A stretch of 64,000 nucleotides of DNA from positions 186,001 to 250,000 of the forward strand of contig JARVGH010000002.1 of assembly GCA_029762755.1 (NCBI GenBank), written 5' to 3'. The notes under the pieces are model-generated. The model searched no databases, had not been told where the DNA came from, and saw nothing but the letters and a program-made list of their open reading frames with translations. Of the stretch, positions 25,904 through 34,125 are shown piece by piece. Source of the stretch: Candidatus Bathyarchaeum tardum (GTDB taxonomy: Archaea > Thermoproteota > Bathyarchaeia > Bathyarchaeales > Bathyarchaeaceae). The position numbers and the translations under genes are program-made. Every line of letters starts with the position of its first letter. Positions within the stretch are counted from its first letter, which is position 1.

Positions 25904-26098
25904 GTGATGGAAAAATTGGGCTCAATTCAAAGCCGAAAACGGCTACAAAAAATGATTATGGAAACATTCACCAACGAAATCCATACACTTACACCAGAAT
26001 TGCAAACTATTCTGGCCGATGATATGGTTACTGCATTCCAGAATAGATTAACCGTTTTCCAGAGAATTCAATCAAAATCTACAGTATATACTGAATAA
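25904..26098 (+). CDS. Small helical protein, function unknown
   Basis: A frame of 63-64 residues beginning GTG-ATG, with GGAG about 10 nt upstream. I do not recognise the family. The sequence is predicted helical, with KRLQKMIMETFTNEIHTL followed by TPELQTILADDMVTAFQNRL, and ends shortly after. Its regular hydrophobic spacing and balanced composition are protein-like. It lies just before the small winged-helix gene on the same strand with a 74-nt gap. Its function is unknown. Confidence 0.58.
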   Translation: MMEKLGSIQSRKRLQKMIMETFTNEIHTLTPELQTILADDMVTAFQNRLTVFQRIQSKSTVYTE

Positions 26099-26172
26099 CT
26101 GTAAAAAGTATATTAAGAATCCATAAATAATATATACAAAAATTGGGAACATAAAATCAAGAGGCGTTAACA

Positions 26173-26469
26173 TTGCGAAGGTCAAAACTTGAAATGTATA
26201 TCGATATCCTGAGAGTATTATCACAAAAAGGTCCACTTAAGCTAACGCACATCATGTACAAAGCTAACGTGAACTGCAGTGTACTCAAAGAGTACCTAGA
26301 TTTCCTCATTGAGCAAGAACTTGTAGAGGAAAAAACCGTTGGCAAGAAAAGGATAGTTTTCGTTGTTTCAGAAAAGGGATTAAAAGTTCTAAAATACTTC
26401 AGAGAATTGAAGGTAATGCTACCTGTCGTTGAAGAAGGACAGGCAAAATTGCCTGCATCTCTTTATTAG
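26173..26469 (+). CDS. Small winged-helix regulator (HTH_45-like)
   Basis: A 98-residue archaeal winged helix starting with TTG after an AGAGGCG site. It has the standard order: helix KLEMYIDILRVL, turn, KLTHIMYKANVNCSVLKEYLDFL as helix-turn-helix, a beta wing around KTVGKKRIVFVVSEKG, and a C-terminal helix. It resembles the regulator at 14.2-14.5 kb. Such proteins bind promoters as dimers. The preceding region contains GTATAT/ATATAC half-sites that may be its own operator or a TATA box. Confidence 0.78.
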   Translation: MRRSKLEMYIDILRVLSQKGPLKLTHIMYKANVNCSVLKEYLDFLIEQELVEEKTVGKKRIVFVVSEKGLKVLKYFRELKVMLPVVEEGQAKLPASLY

Positions 26470-26594
26470 GAACTCCTTTTTTTCCTTTGTCTTTACATTT
26501 TTATTTTGTTTTATTCACTAATTTTTTCAGTTCAAGTTTCCAAACTTGCACTTTCAGTTTAACAATATGAAGTATCATATCATAAGATTTAATA

Positions 26595-26616
26595 AACTAT
26601 TTGTAGTACAATAGTT
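26595..26616. promoter_or_regulatory. Operator-like inverted repeat before the wHTH-ATPase operon
   Basis: AACTATT and AATAGTT form a perfect 7-bp inverted repeat with an 8-nt spacer, 31 bp before the ATG of the wHTH gene. A TATA-like TTTAATAAA overlaps its left edge, so a bound protein would block transcription. Autoregulation by the encoded winged-helix protein is the simplest inference. Confidence 0.5.
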
Positions 26617-26647
26617 CAGATCCCAAAAGAGATTTAGGACCAAAACC

Positions 26648-27019
26648 ATGGCAGCTTACAGGAAAATAGACACAAAATCAACACAACTGCTGGAAAAAAT
26701 CAGAGAGAACCTTGAGAAACTCAACGATAAAATCGACGTAATGATAGAAATACAAAAACACGGACAAAAAGAACTCCCCGAAAACTTACCGGAAGCCCTA
26801 GATGTAATGACGTTACTTTCCCTTCCTGATCATCTAAGGAAAACAGCAGTTACCCTTTGCAAACTAGAAAAAGCGACAGCTGACGAAGTAGCAGAACAAA
26901 CAAAACGAGCAAGAGCAGTAGAAAGTGGATACCTAAACCAACTTGTGATCATGGGATATATGAAAAAAGAACGAGATGGCCGAAAGGCATACTTCTACGT
27001 TGACAGAGAGGAGACATAA
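26648..27019 (+). CDS. Coiled-coil winged-helix regulator paired with a ParA-type ATPase
   Basis: A 123-residue protein. Residues 10-45 form a coiled coil (LLEKIRENLEKLNDKIDVMI), and residues 55-120 a winged helix (TAVTLCKLEKATADEVAEQT, then a recognition helix AVESGYLNQLVIMGYM and a wing KKERDGRKAYFYV). The design suits a dimer that reads a palindrome, and one lies 31 bp upstream. Its stop comes 4 nt before the ParA-like gene, whose GAGGAG ribosome-binding site lies within this gene's last codons. The two proteins probably act together, by analogy with ParA plus a DNA-binding partner. That link is inferred. Confidence 0.75.
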   Translation: MAAYRKIDTKSTQLLEKIRENLEKLNDKIDVMIEIQKHGQKELPENLPEALDVMTLLSLPDHLRKTAVTLCKLEKATADEVAEQTKRARAVESGYLNQLVIMGYMKKERDGRKAYFYVDREET

Positions 27020-27023
27020 AAAA

Positions 27024-27797
27024 ATGGGAAAAATAATTGCAATTCATTCATACAAAGGCGGAACTGGAAAAACATCACTGTCAGTAAACTTGGCAGCTAC
27101 ATATGCCAGACGAGGAAAAAAAGTCTGTTTAATGGATTTGGATTTTCGAGCCCCAAGTCTTCATGCCATATTTAAAAAAGAAAAACTAGACCACTGGCTT
27201 AATGATTACCTTAATGGCGTATGCGAAATCGACAAAGTTCTAGTGGACGTAAAACAACACAATAACGGCGGCAAATTAACAGTAGGCTTAGCAAATCCCA
27301 CCACCGAAGCCATCCGAGACATGACCGCAAAAGACAGAAAATGGGAAATGAAAGCACTAGGTAGACTTCTGTCACTCAGAGCAGCAATTCTTAACGAAGG
27401 CAATTTTGATTACATAATCTTTGACACAAGCCCAGGACTTCAATATTCTTCCATAAACGCAATCGTAACTGCAGATATTGTATTAGTCGTAACAAGCTTA
27501 GATGCATCAGACATTATCGGCAGCCAACGTATGACCAATGAACTTTATGATCTCTTCGAAAAGAAGACAGGAATCCTAATCAACAAAGTAATCGCAGATT
27601 ATCTATCTTCAAAAGAGGAGGAAAAGAAATTCAACAAACGCATCAAAGAAATTCATAGCTTACCAGTGTTAGCAACAATACCATGTTTCTGCGAAGTACT
27701 ACGGGCAGCAGGAAATTTCATATTCTCAGAAGAACGCCCCGATCATCCATTCACAGAGACTTTAAATAACATAGCCACAAAAGTCGAACAATTCTAA
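27024..27797 (+). CDS. ParA/MinD-type P-loop ATPase
   Basis: I start the gene at ATG 27024, 6-12 nt after GAGGAGA; the longer upstream frame adds a non-homologous basic tail. The 257-residue protein has the deviant Walker A motif KGGTGKTS near residue 10, then a LMDLDFRAP switch and a DYIIFDTSPG Walker B region near residue 130. It ends in an amphipathic stretch. MinD/ParA ATPases form ATP-dependent dimers on DNA or membrane and position plasmids, chromosomes or protein machines. The partner is most likely the adjacent wHTH protein. It could also be an Mrp-like scaffold, but it lacks their cysteines. Confidence 0.85.
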   Translation: MGKIIAIHSYKGGTGKTSLSVNLAATYARRGKKVCLMDLDFRAPSLHAIFKKEKLDHWLNDYLNGVCEIDKVLVDVKQHNNGGKLTVGLANPTTEAIRDMTAKDRKWEMKALGRLLSLRAAILNEGNFDYIIFDTSPGLQYSSINAIVTADIVLVVTSLDASDIIGSQRMTNELYDLFEKKTGILINKVIADYLSSKEEEKKFNKRIKEIHSLPVLATIPCFCEVLRAAGNFIFSEERPDHPFTETLNNIATKVEQF

Positions 27798-27807
27798 ACT
27801 TTATTTT

Positions 27808-29052
27808 TTACTTCTTTTTTTGTTCGAACTTTTCTCTAGCTTTCTTTGCTTCTTCAGCAAAATTTTTCAATCGCCTAAGTTCAATTTTCTTTTCAGGCAA
27901 AGTCTCAGGGGCAAAGACCAGAGGCATAACGGCAATAAACAAGAAAAAGCCAGCCACTGAAAATGCAGCATAAATTTCAATAGCTTCAACTATTGATGCG
28001 GGCAACAAGTATGGAATAATGCTACCAACAAAAAATGGGATACTCCCGACGGCATAAAACTTCTGGCTGTTTTTTGTTTGGGCAATATCTCCCCACAAAA
28101 CGATAAAAAAGATTAAGGAAAAGATTCCCCAAGCAATGGCATCAACAATGAAATAGACATACCAAAGGAATTCAATATTATGGAGAATACCAATCAGTCC
28201 ATATGCAATGCCTATGGCTACAAAACCAGAAAGGACAATTTTTTTTCTTCCAATACGGTCACATAAAATTCCTGCTATCAATATAGATAGTCCAGCAACC
28301 AATGGTTCAACAATACCCATTTCGTTAATCAAATTGGGATAATTAATGGATAGAAAATTATCTACAAGAACGCGCTCAAACTTATCAATAAGAGGAAACA
28401 TAGACCATGCAACAAAATAAAGCAAAAAGGTTCGATTTTTTAGAATTTCCATAAAGGAAACATCCTTCGGTACATCAGAAGAAAGCTGTTTATCGGGTTT
28501 AAGAAAGAATATGAACAAACTAGTTCCCCTAAGAAAAGCAAAGAAAACGGTAACTATCGTAAAATCAAATTCTGACACAACAATTGAAAGAAAGGGAACA
28601 GAAAGGGTAGCGATCAAATAGGTTATTGCAGCTACTCGCCCTCGGTTTTCCACAACTGTGCTTTCTACGAAATAGGCAAAAAATGCAGGCACACCCCAAC
28701 CAAAGGAGACACCCAAAAACAAAGAAACCCCAAAAACCTGTTCGAAACTAGCGGTATTGATAATTACAGGTAAAAATGAAACAGCAACTCCTAGGATAGC
28801 CCACAAATAAATGAATTTAAGTTTTCCAATTTTCTGTGAAAACAAAGAACCTAATATGCTCGACCCAATGATCGATAAATAAAATGCAGCCCAGACAGCA
28901 AGATTTACTTGATATTCAGGATCTGGACCTAGCATTTGTTCAATAACAGGCAAGGTCATAAAGAACCAGCCAAAAACACTTAAGAACAGAATGGTCAGTA
29001 CAAGAAAGCTTCTTTTGCCGATAATATTTTCACCTAAGAATGTTCTAAGCAT
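27808..29052 (-). CDS. MFS transporter
   Basis: A 414-residue transporter with twelve predicted helices and the loop motif DRIGRKK near residue 265, the typical motif A between helices of the second half. The C-terminus is charged. It moves a small molecule, perhaps a drug or metabolite, across the membrane; the substrate is unknown. It converges with the ParA-like gene 10 nt away. Its promoter region contains a perfect TATGTGT-AGA-ACACATA palindrome at 29180-29196, which resembles a PadR-type site (ATGT..ACAT). PadR proteins are encoded nearby, so regulation by one of them is plausible. Confidence 0.85.
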   Translation of the reverse strand: MLRTFLGENIIGKRSFLVLTILFLSVFGWFFMTLPVIEQMLGPDPEYQVNLAVWAAFYLSIIGSSILGSLFSQKIGKLKFIYLWAILGVAVSFLPVIINTASFEQVFGVSLFLGVSFGWGVPAFFAYFVESTVVENRGRVAAITYLIATLSVPFLSIVVSEFDFTIVTVFFAFLRGTSLFIFFLKPDKQLSSDVPKDVSFMEILKNRTFLLYFVAWSMFPLIDKFERVLVDNFLSINYPNLINEMGIVEPLVAGLSILIAGILCDRIGRKKIVLSGFVAIGIAYGLIGILHNIEFLWYVYFIVDAIAWGIFSLIFFIVLWGDIAQTKNSQKFYAVGSIPFFVGSIIPYLLPASIVEAIEIYAAFSVAGFFLFIAVMPLVFAPETLPEKKIELRRLKNFAEEAKKAREKFEQKKK

Positions 29053-29179
29053 ACGCTATGCACTGCCCATAAGGTACTGATTACATCGTAACAATTAAGA
29101 ATTTAGAAACATAAAACCAGATTCTACATCTATTTATTGTGTTTTTTTGTAGATTTGTTGAACAAATCTTATATAGGTA

Positions 29180-29196
29180 TATGTGTAGAACACATA
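29180..29196. promoter_or_regulatory. PadR-like palindrome before the MFS gene
   Basis: TATGTGT and ACACATA form a perfect 7-bp inverted repeat around AGA. It includes ATGT and ACAT half-sites of the sort bound by PadR regulators. It lies about 130 bp upstream of the MFS gene, close to a TTATATAGG element that may be its TATA box. Confidence 0.5.
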
Positions 29197-29222
29197 GACA
29201 CGTGATTAAAATGCAGAAGAAA

Positions 29223-30257
29223 CTACCTGTCCGTTATTTCTGGCGTTAAATAACTTCTCCAATCAGGGAGAAGCATCCCTTGAATAATTAAAGCTAAGTA
29301 ATTTTTGTTATACTTAGCATTTTCTATATTCTTATAAGCAATATTGGCCAAGCTTTGCATACAAGCATTCATTTTACTGTAGCCATCTGCAGCATCAACT
29401 AACAAGGAAAGATTGTCGGCATCCTTCAAGTTCCGTGTTTGGTTTAACAAGTTAGATATCGAAGATTTCATATCGGGATTCTGCAAAGCATAGAGTATTG
29501 CCATTGAAAGATGCTCTTTTTTTATTCTATGAATTGTCTCTTTTGGATCAAGCATATCAATCATTTCATCACGTAAAATCACTAACATGCCCAATATCCT
29601 ACCGTACTCTGCAAGGTCTTCAATTTCATCTGAAGAAGCCCCACCAAGCATGGCGCTGATTCGAGTATGAGCTTCAACATCTGCTGCTTTCTTTCGAATT
29701 ACAGAAAGATACTCTTCAGGAGTTACATCTTCACGGTTACGAAAATCAAGTTCCAGAGCTTCTGCATCCCCAAGTTCAAAAAATGTTTGATTAATTATTT
29801 TGCTCATAGTAGCAATTTGGTCCGATGTAATTCCTTTTCCAAGGGTCTCATACAACAAAGTGAACCCTTTAAACATGAGGGCATCTCCAACCAAAAGTGC
29901 AATTTTTTTGCCGTATTTTCCATAAACAGTAAACTTAGAGCCTTTGCGTTTTGATTCATCAATAATGTCGTCATGAATGTCGATGCCCCCGGCAATTAGA
30001 GTCATTGAAACACCAACAGGCGTAGTCAATTCGGGATCTCCACCCACGGATTCACAGACTAACGAAAGTAGAGCAGGGCGTGTGACGTCATTCCAATAAT
30101 CGGTAATAAAATAGTGTAAAGCGTCTCTTACTCGTTTGGATTCGATTTTTTCGTCTAAAACTGTTTTTCGGGCAAGTGTTAAAGCTTTGTTTCCACGGTC
30201 ATAAAGGAGTTTTTGTAACTGTTCAACAACTTCTTCTTGTGAAGTATCAGGTTCCAT
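29223..30257 (-). CDS. Polyprenyl (isoprenyl diphosphate) synthase family protein
   Basis: A 344-residue all-helical protein of the trans-prenyltransferase fold. The first aspartate-rich motif is GIDIHDDIID near residue 92, shorter than the classic DDxxxxD because the spacing is D-I-H-D-D-I-I-D. The second is LRDEMIDM near residue 230. The enzyme would condense isopentenyl diphosphate units into a C15-C25 chain for archaeal lipids or quinones, but the altered first motif may change activity. It overlaps the PadR gene by 11 bp on the same strand, so one PadR regulator is likely co-expressed with it. Confidence 0.78.
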   Translation of the reverse strand: MEPDTSQEEVVEQLQKLLYDRGNKALTLARKTVLDEKIESKRVRDALHYFITDYWNDVTRPALLSLVCESVGGDPELTTPVGVSMTLIAGGIDIHDDIIDESKRKGSKFTVYGKYGKKIALLVGDALMFKGFTLLYETLGKGITSDQIATMSKIINQTFFELGDAEALELDFRNREDVTPEEYLSVIRKKAADVEAHTRISAMLGGASSDEIEDLAEYGRILGMLVILRDEMIDMLDPKETIHRIKKEHLSMAILYALQNPDMKSSISNLLNQTRNLKDADNLSLLVDAADGYSKMNACMQSLANIAYKNIENAKYNKNYLALIIQGMLLPDWRSYLTPEITDR

Positions 30258-30594
30258 TATTGTTTTCCTCTTGAAGATCCAATTTTTCTAGTTGTTCTTT
30301 CAGGAAATCATAATAAGCGTCAACAAGTTGGGTTCCTTTTTGAGTAATGTAGTAAACTTTTCGTATTCGCCCTTTTATGGTTATTTTTTCGCTTTGTGCA
30401 TATCCTTCTGATTCCAGAGTGTTTAGAAGTGGATAAAGTGCCCCATGCCTTAGTTTTATGCCAAAAAGAGTTTTGGTTTTTTTGATCAATTTATATCCCC
30501 ACATTGGCTCTGATTGAATGAGCCGTAAAATCAATATGTCGAGAAAATTTTTGGCTATGCGTTGAACAAATTGGTTTTTGGGGTTTTCAGTCAA
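30247..30594 (-). CDS. PadR-family transcriptional regulator
   Basis: A 115-residue PadR protein. The winged helix includes LDILILRLIQSEPMWGYKLI, then the typical KHGALYPLLNTLESEG-like segment (here LRHGALYPLLNTLESEGYAQ), a basic wing ending in VYYITQKG, and a C-terminal dimerisation helix. PadR proteins repress nearby genes in response to small hydrophobic ligands. It overlaps the prenyl synthase gene by 11 bp on the same strand and is divergent from a second PadR gene. It could control the synthase, the MFS gene or both. Confidence 0.88.
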   Translation of the reverse strand: MTENPKNQFVQRIAKNFLDILILRLIQSEPMWGYKLIKKTKTLFGIKLRHGALYPLLNTLESEGYAQSEKITIKGRIRKVYYITQKGTQLVDAYYDFLKEQLEKLDLQEENNNGT

Positions 30595-30752
30595 GTTTTT
30601 CTGATTCCTGTTAAGTTGAATGATAATTAAGATGATGTTATTTATTTAAATTGTTAATCATTTTGCTTTTTTTCGTATGCTCAAATATGCTTTTTTATGT
30701 TTAGCAGTCGCAAGAAGATTTATATCTTGTTTCCGCATATATAAGATTTGAT

Positions 30753-30776
30753 AATATGTCATAAAAAGTACATATT
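30753..30776. promoter_or_regulatory. PadR-box-like inverted repeat before the second PadR gene
   Basis: AATATGT and ACATATT form a perfect 7-bp inverted repeat with a 10-nt spacer. The ATGT...ACAT half-sites match the known PadR operator style, though the spacer is longer than the 8 nt common in bacteria. It lies 51 bp before the PadR ATG, in the divergent region that separates the two PadR genes, so either could bind it. Confidence 0.55.
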
Positions 30777-30827
30777 GTATCCGTGTAAAACTGATGAACT
30801 GTTAAGCAATAATACAGGAATGCAAAA

Positions 30828-31226
30828 ATGAAAGAAAAACTCAGAGACGTAGAAATAAAACTCATGAGAGGCCTTCTTGATCTAGTAATACTGCAATTCT
30901 TGAAAACAAAACCAATGCATGGATACAACATAATTACAAGCATACGCAAAAACTTTGGAGTGTATTTTGGTCCAAGTACAATATATCCTCTACTTGGCAT
31001 CCTAGAAGAGAATGGATACATAGAAAGCCAATGGAATTTAAACTGCGAACGCCCAAAAAAAGTATACTCCCTAACCCCTGAAGGAAAAAACCTGCTAAAA
31101 GGCACAGAAGAATCATTAAACCACATCTGCCGTAAACTAACCAGAATAGGACTGACCCGGATCCCAATTGGAACAGAAAACCATAATCAAAGCAAACCAG
31201 TTAAAGCAGTAACAGCGAAATCCTAG
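30828..31226 (+). CDS. PadR-family transcriptional regulator
   Basis: A 132-residue PadR protein with the standard motif series: RGLLDLVILQFLKTKPMHGY, a helix ending GPSTIYPLLGILEENGYI, a wing around RPKKVYSLTPEG, and a C-terminal helix followed by a basic tail. It is probably an autoregulated repressor, given the ATGT/ACAT palindrome upstream. It is divergent from the other PadR gene and the prenyl synthase. No obvious target on its own strand follows it. Confidence 0.88.
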   Translation: MKEKLRDVEIKLMRGLLDLVILQFLKTKPMHGYNIITSIRKNFGVYFGPSTIYPLLGILEENGYIESQWNLNCERPKKVYSLTPEGKNLLKGTEESLNHICRKLTRIGLTRIPIGTENHNQSKPVKAVTAKS

Positions 31227-31266
31227 GAAGCACAAAAAGTTTCCAAATCATGACATATATCAATAA

Positions 31267-31296
31267 TTGTAATATGCCAATTTCGTAATATTACAA
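31267..31296. terminator. Inverted repeat between convergent genes
   Basis: TTGTAATAT and ATATTACAA form a perfect 9-bp inverted repeat with a 12-nt spacer, in the gap between the convergent PadR and DUF998 genes. The position fits a two-way terminator hairpin, but the arms are AT-only apart from one G/C pair, so an operator is also possible. Confidence 0.35.
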
Positions 31297-31344
31297 ATTT
31301 TGAAAAGCATAAAAATTTTGCAAAATCAAGTATAATTATACGGC

Positions 31345-31890
31345 TTATTTCAAACTTAGACGGCTTATAGCAGATTTTATGACCCATGAGGTAGTTGCAA
31401 CCGATGAAATTGTTTCGGGAACAGCAATTCCAGACTCGTAAAAACTTAGACCATAAAGTATCCAAGAAACAAGACCAATAATTAATGCCAATGCTGCTAA
31501 CCTCGACTTTTTCTCAAGTGCATAACTAGTTGAGGCGAAACCTAGCGAACAAAAAAACAAAATTGAAACGAAAAAATGCAGTGTCCCATAAACCTCATCA
31601 AAGGTAGCGACGAACTGAAGCGACAATCCAGTAAAGGCTAAAAAGTAACTAGTTTTTTTTGCATTTTTTCGAAAACTAGTTAATGAATACAAGATGATGA
31701 AAAATCCACCCAAAAGCAAGCCAAAATTAAACAGGGGAGCAACAGCACTTTTTACGGAGTGCCCAAGATCGCTTAATGCATTTTGGCTCCAACTGAACCA
31801 TGGTGATAGCCCTATTGTGACAAGTATTAATACAATTGCGAAAGTTGGTCCAATAATCCCAAAAAGTGCAAAATATCGGTCTTTGAACAC
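31345..31890 (-). CDS. DUF998-family membrane protein
   Basis: A 181-residue protein with about six membrane helices. The N-terminal stretch with FSWSQNALSDLGHS matches the conserved S-x-x-N-x-L-S-D-L-G motif of the DUF998 family. Members are widespread integral membrane proteins of unknown function. It is convergent with the PadR gene and divergent from the XPF-type nuclease. No partner is apparent. Confidence 0.85.
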   Translation of the reverse strand: MFKDRYFALFGIIGPTFAIVLILVTIGLSPWFSWSQNALSDLGHSVKSAVAPLFNFGLLLGGFFIILYSLTSFRKNAKKTSYFLAFTGLSLQFVATFDEVYGTLHFFVSILFFCSLGFASTSYALEKKSRLAALALIIGLVSWILYGLSFYESGIAVPETISSVATTSWVIKSAISRLSLK

Positions 31891-31949
31891 TTTGATGAAC
31901 CCCTACTATTTATAACTCTTCCAATAATTAAGCTTAAATGGAGAACTGT

Positions 31950-32675
31950 ATGTCTGGAGCTGAGAGTCTTATCCCGTTTCTTAAAGAAAAGGGAAAAAAT
32001 AATCAACCAATAATCATAGTTGACAGCCGAGAAGCACAAACAGCCCCGAAAATAATCAAAGGATTAAAAGAAAAAGGAGCTGAAATCAGTATACGTTATC
32101 TTGAAAAAGGAGACTACGTGATTTCAAATCAATGTGCTTTTGAAAGAAAAACAGTAAATGATTTTGTTTATAGTCTGACTCGAAGGTTCCTTTTTGACCA
32201 ATTGTTCACTTTACAGGAATGTTATGAGAAACCTTTCATCCTAATTGAAGGATATTTACCAATAGTTTACAAATACAGTAAAATTCAACCCACATCAGTC
32301 TGGGGTGCAATGTTTGCCATCGCCAAACAAGGAATCAATTTGATGCATACCAACAGCTACAAAGAAACAGTTGATTTTTTGTACACCGCAGCCAAACAAG
32401 AACAAATTGTTGAAAAAAGATCTCCAGTTATACATCCTGTAAAAAAAACTGAAAGTTTAGCCGAATCCCAGATTTTTTTTATGGCTAGTTTGCCTAATAT
32501 TGGAAGAGAAAAAGCTGTATCCATATTGAACACATACCAGTGCCCATTAAATGCCCTAAATAACGTAGACCGGTGGCAAAATGATGTTAATGGTTTGGGT
32601 CCAAAAATTACTAAAAAAGTAAAAGAAGTTATCCATGAGACCTACACTGACACAGAAAAAACCAAAGAGCGGTAA
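31950..32675 (+). CDS. XPF/ERCC4-type structure-specific nuclease
   Basis: I use the ATG at 31950, which follows GGAG with 6 nt spacing; an ATG four codons earlier overlaps that site. The 241-residue protein has the ERCC4 nuclease core: IVDSREAQ near residue 26, GDY near 56, and the FERKTVNDF motif (ERK-x3-D) near 64, followed by two helix-hairpin-helix motifs at the C-terminus (SLPNIGREKAVSIL and GLGPKITKKV). Archaeal short XPF works with PCNA on branched DNA and flap structures in repair. The helicase domain of Hef is absent, as in crenarchaeal XPF. It stands alone here. Confidence 0.88.
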   Translation: MSGAESLIPFLKEKGKNNQPIIIVDSREAQTAPKIIKGLKEKGAEISIRYLEKGDYVISNQCAFERKTVNDFVYSLTRRFLFDQLFTLQECYEKPFILIEGYLPIVYKYSKIQPTSVWGAMFAIAKQGINLMHTNSYKETVDFLYTAAKQEQIVEKRSPVIHPVKKTESLAESQIFFMASLPNIGREKAVSILNTYQCPLNALNNVDRWQNDVNGLGPKITKKVKEVIHETYTDTEKTKER

Positions 32676-32724
32676 TTAACCTGTTTTTATTCTTAATTCA
32701 TAAATCGATCATAATTTAAGTTAG

Positions 32725-34125
32725 TTGACCAAAATAAAAGCAGAGGCAAAAGTTTTGACGGATACCAAAAAAGATTTTGATCACATATTCAGGGCCTACG
32801 ACATCCGAGGAGTTTTTGGAGAAGACCTAACAGAAGAAGTTGCAACCAAAATTGGAGCAGCTTTTGGCAAATTATTAGAAGGAAAAAAATTCGTAGTTGG
32901 TAGAGACGTTAGAATAAGTGGAGAAAAACTTCGAGACGCCTTACTTTCAGGTATACTCAATTTTTCGGATGTAACTGACGTGGGTGTGCTTCCAACCCCT
33001 TTACTTTATTTTGCTTTAATTATTCTAAAAAAAGATGCAGGAATAATGGTTACTGCATCGCATAATCCGCCTCAATGGAATGGTTTCAAAGCATTCAGGG
33101 GGCAAAAAGGAAGTATCTATGGCGAAGACATGGAAAAGGTCAAGAATTACGCTAAACAGTTTAGCATCAAATCTTTTGGCAATCCAAAATGCAAAGCAAT
33201 AAAGCATGATGGAATAATCAAAGAGTATCAAAAATTTGTTCAAAGCAAAATAAGTATGGAAAAAAAAATTAAGGCCGTAGCAGACACATCAAACGGTACA
33301 TGTGGACTTGTTGCTCCAGAACTTTTTAAAAAAATAGGAGTTAACATATTAACGTTAAACAAGGAACCTGATGGAACATTTCCTGCCCATCTTCCAGTTC
33401 CAAAAGCTGAAACTCTAGGGGAGTTAATGAAACAAGTAGTTAACAGCAAAGCAGATTTTGGAGTGGGCTACGATGGAGACGGTGACAGAGCAGTATTCAT
33501 TGATGAAAAAGGCAACTTAATTCCGGGAGATTTAACGTTACTTCTTTTTGCGAAAGATATTCTCCAAAAACAAAAAGGAGGAAAAGTAGTCTACGAATTA
33601 ACATGCTCCATGGCAATCAAAGAGTATGTCGAACAACTTGGAGGAATACCCATAGTTGAACGTGTGGGTCACACTTTCATAATGGATAAGATGATTAAAG
33701 AAAATGCAGTGCTTGGGGGAGAAAAAAGTAGCCATTTCTATTTTGCAGATGTTTACGGAATGGATGACGGCGTGTTTGCAAGCATGAAATTGGCTGAAAT
33801 TTTATCCAAAACTGACAATACTTTATCTGAACTTGTTTCTGTTTTGCCGCAGTATCCGTCAATTTATGAAAAAAACTTTGATTGCCCTGATACAAAAAAA
33901 TTTGCAGTAATCGAAAAAGTTCGTAGCCAATTCAAAGCTTTGGGTCTTGAAACATTGGACATTGACGGCGTTAAATTAATCCAAAAAGACGGGTGGGTAA
34001 TTCTACGAGCATCTAACACCGAACCAGTGATTAGGATTTCAGCAGAGGCGCATACAGAAGAAAAACTTAATGAACTTTACGATTTGGCAGTCAAAGAACT
34101 GAAAAAAGCTTTGAAAGGTGATTGA
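32725..34125 (+). CDS. Phosphomannomutase/phosphoglucomutase
   Basis: A 466-residue alpha-D-phosphohexomutase. The active-site serine loop is TASHNPPQWNG, the metal loop is DGDGDRAV, the sugar-binding loop GGEKSSH lies near residue 332, and the C-terminal phosphate loop is RASNTEPVIRI. It interconverts 1- and 6-phosphates of mannose, glucose or glucosamine. The start is a TTG that gives an extension of about 15 residues before the first strand. The GlmU-like gene begins right after its stop, so the two form a sugar-nucleotide supply unit for surface glycans. Substrate preference cannot be decided from sequence. Confidence 0.9.
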   Translation: MTKIKAEAKVLTDTKKDFDHIFRAYDIRGVFGEDLTEEVATKIGAAFGKLLEGKKFVVGRDVRISGEKLRDALLSGILNFSDVTDVGVLPTPLLYFALIILKKDAGIMVTASHNPPQWNGFKAFRGQKGSIYGEDMEKVKNYAKQFSIKSFGNPKCKAIKHDGIIKEYQKFVQSKISMEKKIKAVADTSNGTCGLVAPELFKKIGVNILTLNKEPDGTFPAHLPVPKAETLGELMKQVVNSKADFGVGYDGDGDRAVFIDEKGNLIPGDLTLLLFAKDILQKQKGGKVVYELTCSMAIKEYVEQLGGIPIVERVGHTFIMDKMIKENAVLGGEKSSHFYFADVYGMDDGVFASMKLAEILSKTDNTLSELVSVLPQYPSIYEKNFDCPDTKKFAVIEKVRSQFKALGLETLDIDGVKLIQKDGWVILRASNTEPVIRISAEAHTEEKLNELYDLAVKELKKALKGD

